Below, piece after piece: positions 59,106-64,000 of a stretch of 64,000 nucleotides of DNA (position 1 is the first letter of the stretch; every line of letters begins with the position of its first letter). Source of the stretch: Pseudonocardia alni (GTDB taxonomy: Bacteria; Actinomycetota; Actinomycetes; Mycobacteriales; Pseudonocardiaceae); contig NZ_PHUJ01000003.1 of NCBI RefSeq assembly GCF_002813375.1, forward strand, positions 4,588,001 to 4,652,000, written 5' to 3'. Both the position numbers and the translations under genes were made by a program. The notes beneath the pieces were generated by a model. The model worked only from the letters and a program-made list of their open reading frames with translations. It was not told where the DNA came from and made no database searches.

Positions 59106-60353
59106 TCAGGCGGGAACCGGTGCCGGGCCGAGCCCGAGCGCCCGCTCCAGCTCCGGAGACGGGTGCACCGGTACCGGGCCGTAGGCGTTGCCGCGGGCGG
59201 AGCGCCGGCGCACCGCGGGCACCCGCATCAGCAGCCGGACGAACGCCGGCGGGGTGATGGTGCGCCCGCGCCCGCGGGCCCGTGCCACCCCGCGCTCGAT
59301 GCGGACCTGCTGGGCCTGCACGGACACGATCGCGGGCTCCCGCTCGGCCTGGACCGCGGCGAGCGTCGCGGTGCCGACCGTGCCCGCCCGCAGTGCGGGG
59401 ACCAGGTGGTTCGCCGCGGCGAGCGCATCCTGCAGGGCCATCAGGATCCCGTTGCCGCCGACCGGGGAGATGACGTGCGCGGCGTCGCCGATCAGCAGCA
59501 GCCCCGGTCGGTGCCAGGTCGGGACGCGCGAGATGTCGACCGAGAGGAGCGTCGCCTGGTTGAGGTCGGTGAGCAGCCCGACCCGGTCGGCGAGCCACGG
59601 CACGCGCTCGGCCACCTCGCGCCGCACGTACTCCACGCCTGCCTCGCGCAGCGCCGGGTAGCCGCCCTTGGGCAACGACAGCCCGACCTGCCAGCGGCCC
59701 GGGCCGCCGAGCAGCCCGACGTAGTGGCGGGTGCCCAGGAACAGGTCGACGTCGGCGTCCGGCGGGTCACCGTCGCGGTGGGGGAGCGCGAACCACAGCA
59801 GGTCGGTCGTCGCGCCCTGCGACCGTGCGGTCAGCCCGGCCAGCGACCGGATCCTGGAGAACCTGCCGTCGGCGGCGACGACCAGGCCCGCCGCGAGCTC
59901 CTCGCCGGACCGCAGCCGCACCCCGCGCACCGGGTCGTCGGCGGTGCCCGCCCCGAGCAGTCCGGTGACGGCGGCCCCGGTGCGCAGCTCGAAGGCCGGC
60001 AGCGCGGCGGCCTCCGCGGCGAGGAAGTCGAGGAAGCGGGCCTGCGGCATCAGGGCCACGTAGTCGTACGGGGTGTCGAGCAGGCCGTAGTCGGTGGTGG
60101 TCACCACGCCCCTCGGCGTGCGGAACCGGAACTGACGGGCCGGCACGTGGGGCAGCGCGAGCAGCCGGCCGGTCAGCCCGAGGCGGTCGAGCAGCTCCAG
60201 GGTCCACGGGTGCAGGGAGTCGCCGCGGAAGTCGCGGTCGAAGTCCCGGTGGCGTTCGAGCAGCGTCACCGGCAGGCCCGCCCGGGCCAGCAGGTAGGCG
60301 AGCAGCATGCCGCCGGGGCCACCGCCCGCGACGATCGTCCGTTCCGCGGTCAC
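59106..60353 (-). CDS. FAD-dependent aromatic-hydroxylase-like monooxygenase
   Basis: 415 aa group A flavoprotein monooxygenase fold. GXGXXG motif VAGGGPGGMLLAYLLARAG near residue 8, the DG motif VVAADGRFSRIRSLAG near residue 155, and the GD motif LLLIGDAAHVISPVGGNGILMALQDA near residue 283. Members hydroxylate aromatic acids or polyketides with NAD(P)H and oxygen. It begins 9 nt downstream of a methyltransferase gene on the same strand, so a two-gene operon is likely. Substrate is not recognised. Confidence 0.86.
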   Translation of the reverse strand: MTAERTIVAGGGPGGMLLAYLLARAGLPVTLLERHRDFDRDFRGDSLHPWTLELLDRLGLTGRLLALPHVPARQFRFRTPRGVVTTTDYGLLDTPYDYVALMPQARFLDFLAAEAAALPAFELRTGAAVTGLLGAGTADDPVRGVRLRSGEELAAGLVVAADGRFSRIRSLAGLTARSQGATTDLLWFALPHRDGDPPDADVDLFLGTRHYVGLLGGPGRWQVGLSLPKGGYPALREAGVEYVRREVAERVPWLADRVGLLTDLNQATLLSVDISRVPTWHRPGLLLIGDAAHVISPVGGNGILMALQDALAAANHLVPALRAGTVGTATLAAVQAEREPAIVSVQAQQVRIERGVARARGRGRTITPPAFVRLLMRVPAVRRRSARGNAYGPVPVHPSPELERALGLGPAPVPA

Positions 60354-60362
60354 CCGGCCATG

Positions 60363-61031
60363 TTAGCTCACCGAACGAGTGTCTTGTCCATCGAGAGAGT
60401 TGAACTGGGGGAGCGGCCGGCGGCACAGGAAGGTGCGGGCGGGCGGCGGGTTGCGCCACTCGGTCGCGGTCTCCACGACCTCGTCGAAGTGGGTGTCGAG
60501 CAGGTCGCGCAGCACCCGCACCCGGTTCGGCAGCGCCATCCAGGTGATGATCATGCTCATCACCCCGCCCGGGACCAGCCGGCGCGCGATCGTGCCCATG
60601 ACCTGCAGGCGCAGGGTCTGGGGGAACACCGCCCACGGCAGGGTCGAGACGAACGCGTCGACCTCGGTGATGCCGGCCTCGTCGAGGATCCGGTCCAGGT
60701 CGGCGACGTCGCCCTGCACGACCTCCAGCCACGGCTTGTGCCGGCGCAGGTGCGCGACCAGCTCGGAGTCGATCTCGATCGCGAGGTAGCGCGCGTGCGG
60801 CCCGAGCCGCTCGCGGATCGGCTCGGCGAGCACCCCGGGTCCGGCGCCGAGTTCGACGACGACGCCGTTCGTCCCGCGCGGGACGACGGCGGCGAGCTGG
60901 CGGCACAGCCGCCGTCCGGTGAGGAACGGGGTCGCGAGCTGGTCCATCTTCGAGAACGAGCGTTTGAGGAAGACGGCGTGGTCGGGTCGGGCCATGGGGT
61001 CCATCGTGGCGGGCGCGGGCTCCGCGGTCAT
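60363..61031 (-). CDS. Class I SAM-dependent methyltransferase (phospholipid-methyltransferase-like)
   Basis: About 222 aa. Rossmann methyltransferase: [19 protein letters not shown] near residue 60 (SAM motif I), [16 protein letters not shown] (acidic motif II), [12 protein letters not shown] and [12 protein letters not shown] (motif IV). The composition and length resemble bacterial phosphatidylethanolamine N-methyltransferase (PmtA) and ornithine-lipid-like enzymes. The start may be ATG 61031, 61004 or 60995; no good ribosome site decides. It is upstream of the flavin monooxygenase (9-nt gap). Confidence 0.78.
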   Translation of the reverse strand: MTAEPAPATMDPMARPDHAVFLKRSFSKMDQLATPFLTGRRLCRQLAAVVPRGTNGVVVELGAGPGVLAEPIRERLGPHARYLAIEIDSELVAHLRRHKPWLEVVQGDVADLDRILDEAGITEVDAFVSTLPWAVFPQTLRLQVMGTIARRLVPGGVMSMIITWMALPNRVRVLRDLLDTHFDEVVETATEWRNPPPARTFLCRRPLPQFNSLDGQDTRSVS

Positions 61032-61162
61032 GTCGGGGCGACCCGGGTCACCCGCCGCGGCCGCGACGACCGTGCGTCCTCCGGCGCCGCACCCGTCGAG
61101 CGCGACGCCGGGGGCGTCCGTGCACGCTGTACGTGTCCCGACACCGAAGGAGAGGTACCGCT

Positions 61163-61645
61163 GTGCCCGCACCGACCACGGAGACCCCCGCGACCCCCGC
61201 GACCGTCACGTCCGTCCGCCCGCCCTTCCACCTGGCGATCCCGGTGGACGACATCGAGGCGGCCCGGGAGTTCTACGGCACGCTGCTCGGCTTCGGCCGC
61301 GGCCGCTCCGCCGAGCGCTGGACGGACTGGAACGTCGCCGGGCACCAGGTCGTCACCCACCAGGTCGGCGAGCCGTCGGACACCCCGCGCGCCGGCGTGG
61401 CCGGGAGCAACCCCGTCGACGGCCACGACGTGCCGGTCCCGCACTTCGGCCTGGTCCTGAGCGTCCCGGAGTTCCGGGCGCTGGCCGAGCGGCTCACCGC
61501 CGCGGGCACCGACTTCGTCATCGAGCCCTACGTGCGGTTCGAGGGCGAGCCGGGGGAGCAGTGGACGATGTTCTTCCTCGACCCCGCGGGGAACGCGCTC
61601 GAGTTCAAGGCCTTCGCCGACCTCGGGCAGCTCTTCGCCGTCTGA
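61163..61645 (+). CDS. VOC family protein, fosfomycin/bleomycin-resistance-like fold
   Basis: 160 aa. Two VOC modules after an Ala/Thr/Pro-rich 20-residue start: [24 protein letters not shown] (metal His near residue 22), and [20 protein letters not shown] with [15 protein letters not shown] (Glu ligand near residue 150). The combination H...H...E is compatible with a metalloenzyme. GTG with AAGGAGAGG upstream. Divergent from the methyltransferase. Confidence 0.83.
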   Translation: MPAPTTETPATPATVTSVRPPFHLAIPVDDIEAAREFYGTLLGFGRGRSAERWTDWNVAGHQVVTHQVGEPSDTPRAGVAGSNPVDGHDVPVPHFGLVLSVPEFRALAERLTAAGTDFVIEPYVRFEGEPGEQWTMFFLDPAGNALEFKAFADLGQLFAV

Positions 61646-61666
61646 GGTCGGGGAGGCTCCTCCCGC

Positions 61667-63112
61667 TCAGGACGCCCGGGCGGGGGACGGGGCCGCGGGG
61701 AACAGCGCCGCGACCCGTGCCGCCGAGGCACGGGCCCGTGCCGTCGTCCCCAGCACTCCGAGCACCACGACCGCCACCGTCAGCGGCGTCACGACCGCCC
61801 ACGCCGTTGCGACCCCGGCGGCGGTGCTCGCCGCGGTGGCGACCACGGTCCCGCTGACCGCGACGCCGAACGACTGCCCGGCCTGCCTGCTCGTCGAGGC
61901 CACCGCGGCGGCGACCCCGGCCCGCTCCGGCGGCATCCCGTTCACCGCGGTGTTCGTGATCGGCGGGTTGAGCAGGGCGAACCCGCAGCCGAACAGCCCG
62001 TGCGCGAGCAGGATCAGCCACAGCGGCGTCGTCGGGGAGAGCTGGGAGAAGGTGAGCGCGACCAGCACCATCGCGCTCCCGCCCAGCACCAGCGGCAGGC
62101 GTGCCCCGCGGGCGGCGACCATCCGCCCGGACAGCGGCGCGACCACCGTGGTGGCGACGGCGGCCGGCAGCAGGGTCAGCCCGGCCTGCAGCGCACCGAG
62201 CCCGCGGACGTCCTGCAGGTAGAGCGCGGACAGGAACAGCAGCGAGCCGAACGCCGCGAACGCGCAGACCGCGATCACCGTCGCCGAGGCGAACGGGGCG
62301 CTCCGGAAGAACCGCAGCTCCACCAGCGGTTCGGGGTGGCGCCGCTCCCAGACGACCAGGGAGACCAGCGCGACGACGGCCAGCGCCGCCAGCCCGAGCA
62401 CCCCCGCCGACGACCAGCCCAGCCGCGGCCCCTCGATCACCGCTGCCACCGTCGACCCGAGCAGCGCCACCACGAGCAGCTGCCCCACCGGGTCGGCCCG
62501 CCGCGGACGGGCGGCCCGCGACTCCGGGACGAGCCGCGCCGTCAGGATCCAGGCCGCCAGCACGACGGGGATGTTCACCCAGAAGATCGCCCGCCAGCCG
62601 ACGGTGTCCACGAGCAGCCCGCCGAGCACCGGGCCGACGCCGAGCGAGATGCCGACCATCGCGCCCCACACCCCGATCGCGCGGGCCCGCTCGCGGACGT
62701 CGGTGAAGACGTTGGTGATGATCGACATGGCGACCGGGTTGAGCATCGCGCCGCCGAGCGCCTGGACCACCCGTGCCCCGATCAGCCAGCCGACCGTCGG
62801 GGCCAGGCTGCACAGCAGCGACCCGACCCCGAACAGGACGAGCCCGGTCTGGAAGACGCGGCGGCGCCCGACCCGGTCGGCCGTCGCACCGGCCAGCATC
62901 AGGAAGCAGGCCAGCACCACGGTGTAGGCGTCGACGGTCCACTGCAGCTCGGTGATCGAGGCGCGCAGGTCGGTGACCAGGGCGGGGAGCGCCACGTTGA
63001 TGATCGTGACGTCCATCGAGACGATCAGGATGCTGGTGCACAGCACGGCCAGGATCAGCAGCCGGTGCCGGCGTCCGGCGGGACCGGCCGGTACGACGAC
63101 GTCGTTTCCCAC
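61667..63112 (-). CDS. MFS exporter, DHA2 (EmrB/QacA) type
   Basis: 481 aa, 14 helices. MDVTIINVALPALVTDL in helix 1, ELQWTVDAYTVVLACFLMLAG in helix 2, GATADRVGRRRVFQTG (motif A), RVVQALGGAMLNPVAMSII in helix 4, and GNP-type FALLNPPITNTAVNGMPPERAGVAAAV in the second half. The GTG at 63112 has AAGGAGA upstream; a GTG 9 codons earlier lacks it. No linked regulator is seen. It is a multidrug-type exporter with unknown substrate. Confidence 0.86.
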   Translation of the reverse strand: MGNDVVVPAGPAGRRHRLLILAVLCTSILIVSMDVTIINVALPALVTDLRASITELQWTVDAYTVVLACFLMLAGATADRVGRRRVFQTGLVLFGVGSLLCSLAPTVGWLIGARVVQALGGAMLNPVAMSIITNVFTDVRERARAIGVWGAMVGISLGVGPVLGGLLVDTVGWRAIFWVNIPVVLAAWILTARLVPESRAARPRRADPVGQLLVVALLGSTVAAVIEGPRLGWSSAGVLGLAALAVVALVSLVVWERRHPEPLVELRFFRSAPFASATVIAVCAFAAFGSLLFLSALYLQDVRGLGALQAGLTLLPAAVATTVVAPLSGRMVAARGARLPLVLGGSAMVLVALTFSQLSPTTPLWLILLAHGLFGCGFALLNPPITNTAVNGMPPERAGVAAAVASTSRQAGQSFGVAVSGTVVATAASTAAGVATAWAVVTPLTVAVVVLGVLGTTARARASAARVAALFPAAPSPARAS

Positions 63113-63168
63113 GGCATCTCCTTGTCCGGAGCTAACCAATCTGGGGCGACGATAACCCGGGAACGACG

Positions 63169-63201
63169 ACGGCCGCCCTCCCGTGTGAGGAGGACGGCCG
63201 T
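63169..63201 (-). terminator. Terminator of the tRNA-Lys transcript
   Basis: ACGGCCG/CGGCCGT (7 bp) and CCTCC/GGAGG (5 bp) stems with a 7-nt loop and one unpaired C and A. It begins 6 nt past the 3' end of the first tRNA-Lys on the minus strand, so it ends the His-Lys-Lys unit. Confidence 0.75.
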
Positions 63202-63206
63202 GGCGG

Positions 63207-63279
63207 TGCGCCGTCAGGGACTTGAACCCCGAACCCGCTGGTTAAGAGCCAGCTGCTCTGCCAATTGAGCTAACGGCGC
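63207..63279 (-). tRNA. tRNA-Lys (anticodon CTT), copy 1
   Basis: 73 nt. Acceptor stem GCGCCGT/ACGGCGC, anticodon stem GCTGG/CCAGC, loop CTCTTAA with anticodon CTT, T-arm with GTTCAAG, discriminator A. CCA is not encoded. Confidence 0.96.
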
Positions 63280-63302
63280 ATGTGTTCACTTGTGGTCCTG
63301 CG

Positions 63303-63375
63303 TGCGCCGTCAGGGACTCGAACCCCGAACCCGCTGGTTAAGAGCCAGCTGCTCTGCCAATTGAGCTAACGGCGC
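63303..63375 (-). tRNA. tRNA-Lys (anticodon CTT), copy 2
   Basis: 73 nt, identical to copy 1 except one T-loop position (GTTCGAG instead of GTTCAAG). The copies are 23 nt apart and transcribed in the same direction, so this is a local duplication or standard cluster of equal genes. Confidence 0.96.
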
Positions 63376-63409
63376 GTGTGGAGTTGTCGTGCCTCGCTCA
63401 CGCACGGAG

Positions 63410-63440
63410 GATCGATCCCGGGCGTGCGATGGGATCGATC
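63410..63440 (-). repeat. Inverted repeat between tRNA-His and tRNA-Lys
   Basis: GATCGATCCC and GGGATCGATC, 10-bp perfect arms with an 11-nt loop, in the spacer between tRNA-His and tRNA-Lys copy 2. It may direct processing or terminate partially. Confidence 0.65.
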
Positions 63441-63456
63441 GCCGAGGCGGCGACCG

Positions 63457-63530
63457 GGTGAGTGACGGGACTTGAACCCGCGGCCCCCTGGACCACAACC
63501 AGGTGCTCTACCAACTGAGCTACACCCACC
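63457..63530 (-). tRNA. tRNA-His (anticodon GTG)
   Basis: 74 nt including the extra 5' G-1 opposite C73, diagnostic for tRNA-His. Acceptor stem GTGGGTG/CACTCAC with one G-U pair, anticodon stem CCTGG/CCAGG, loop TTGTGGT with anticodon GTG, T-arm GCGGGTTCAAGTCCCGT. Confidence 0.95.
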
Positions 63531-63593
63531 ATGCGTTCTCCCGGGCACTCCCGGAAGCGCTGAACCACTGTAGCCCGCCCGCTCCGGGGGGTG

Positions 63594-64000
63594 TCAGGCG
63601 GGGGTCGTACCGCCCTCCGGGGGTGCCGCGACGTGCGCGACCGCGGCCGCGGCGGCCTGCGCCTGCTCGGTCGTCGGACCGGGCGGGGCCACGAACAGCG
63701 CCTGCCGGTAGTAGGCCAGCTCGCGGATCGACTCGCGGATGTCGGCGAGCGCGCGGTGCGCGAGGCCCTTCTCCGGCTTCGCGTAGAACACCCGCGGGAA
63801 CCAGCGCCGCGCCAGCTCCTTCACCGAGCTGACGTCGATCATCCGGTAGTGCAGGTACCCGTCGAGCTCGGCCATGTCCCGAGCGATGAAGCCGCGGTCG
63901 GTCGCGATCGAGTTGCCGGCCAGCGGCGCCGAGCGGGCGTCCGGGACGTGGGTGCGGACGTAGTCGAGCACCATCTTCTCGGCCTGCTCGATCGTGACCG
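63594..64000 (-). CDS. orn: Oligoribonuclease, C-terminal part
   Basis: DEDDh exoribonuclease that degrades 2-5 nt RNA, including pGpG from c-di-GMP turnover. The 5' part lies beyond the right edge; the visible 135 codons begin VTIEQAEKM and carry the family core [34 protein letters not shown], with the Asp of the active site, and [15 protein letters not shown], with the catalytic His and the last Asp. A Pro/Ala tail of about 30 residues follows, longer than in E. coli Orn but normal for actinobacteria. It lies upstream of the tRNA cluster on the same strand. Confidence 0.93.
   Translation of the reverse strand, partial: VTIEQAEKMVLDYVRTHVPDARSAPLAGNSIATDRGFIARDMAELDGYLHYRMIDVSSVKELARRWFPRVFYAKPEKGLAHRALADIRESIRELAYYRQALFVAPPGPTTEQAQAAAAAVAHVAAPPEGGTTPA

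Overview
The window is a very GC-rich actinobacterial chromosome segment. GTG starts are frequent and many genes are joined by 4-nt GTGA overlaps. The gene set points to Pseudonocardiaceae, most likely Pseudonocardia or a close relative: a SigC-like ECF factor, an MftD-like flavoprotein, a mycothiol-type DinB protein, a DUF5703-UppP-phosphatase-DUF3090-SCO1664 block shared with mycobacteria, and an actinobacterial HelD. The genus is an inference. There are no phage genes, transposases or CRISPR arrays. The content is chromosomal housekeeping interleaved with accessory metabolism.

Layout. 1-10.5 kb: start of a type II NADH dehydrogenase, asparagine synthetase, a very long LCP cell-wall ligase, a lipoprotein, an orphan LytTR response regulator, an orphan MftD-like FMN enzyme and an SDR. 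10.5-14.5 kb: a SigC-like sigma factor upstream of a coupled DUF5134/PepSY membrane pair, separated by a 16-bp repeat array, then a Dph6-like ATP pyrophosphatase. 14.5-17.5 kb: a divergent DegT-family aminotransferase and GMC oxidoreductase, together able in principle to turn an alcohol into an amine. 17.5-22.7 kb: a DICT/GGDEF-like protein, a drug exporter, an aminotransferase and a frame-disrupted MFS gene.

22.7-30.2 kb: tRNA-Leu, an M20 peptidase, and the conserved block DUF5703 - uppP - histidine phosphatase - DUF3090 - SCO1664, with accessory SDR, VOC and a catalytically degenerate aldo/keto reductase inserted. 30.2-41.9 kb: HelD translationally coupled to a TSUP permease, an epoxide-hydrolase-like enzyme, 6-phosphogluconate dehydrogenase, an MFS exporter, a beta-propeller gene remnant fused to a DUF2127 operon, a flavin monooxygenase-like protein, a Thr/Ser dehydratase and a DinB protein.

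41.5-48.6 kb is a glycerol regulon: glpF-glpK-glpD plus a small protein on one strand, and a divergent IclR regulator overlapping a second full-length glycerol kinase on the other. 48.6-54.5 kb: a MarR regulator with an unusual repeat-built N-terminal extension that contains two near-identical palindromes, then an oxidoreductase-GntR-symporter operon divergent from a MatC/SLC13-like permease, which looks like a regulated organic-acid utilisation locus. 54.5-64 kb: a SCO6745 protein, TerC, an ABM monooxygenase, a WYL regulator, an asparaginase, a methyltransferase/flavoprotein pair, a VOC protein, an MFS exporter, a tRNA-His/Lys/Lys cluster and the 3' part of oligoribonuclease.
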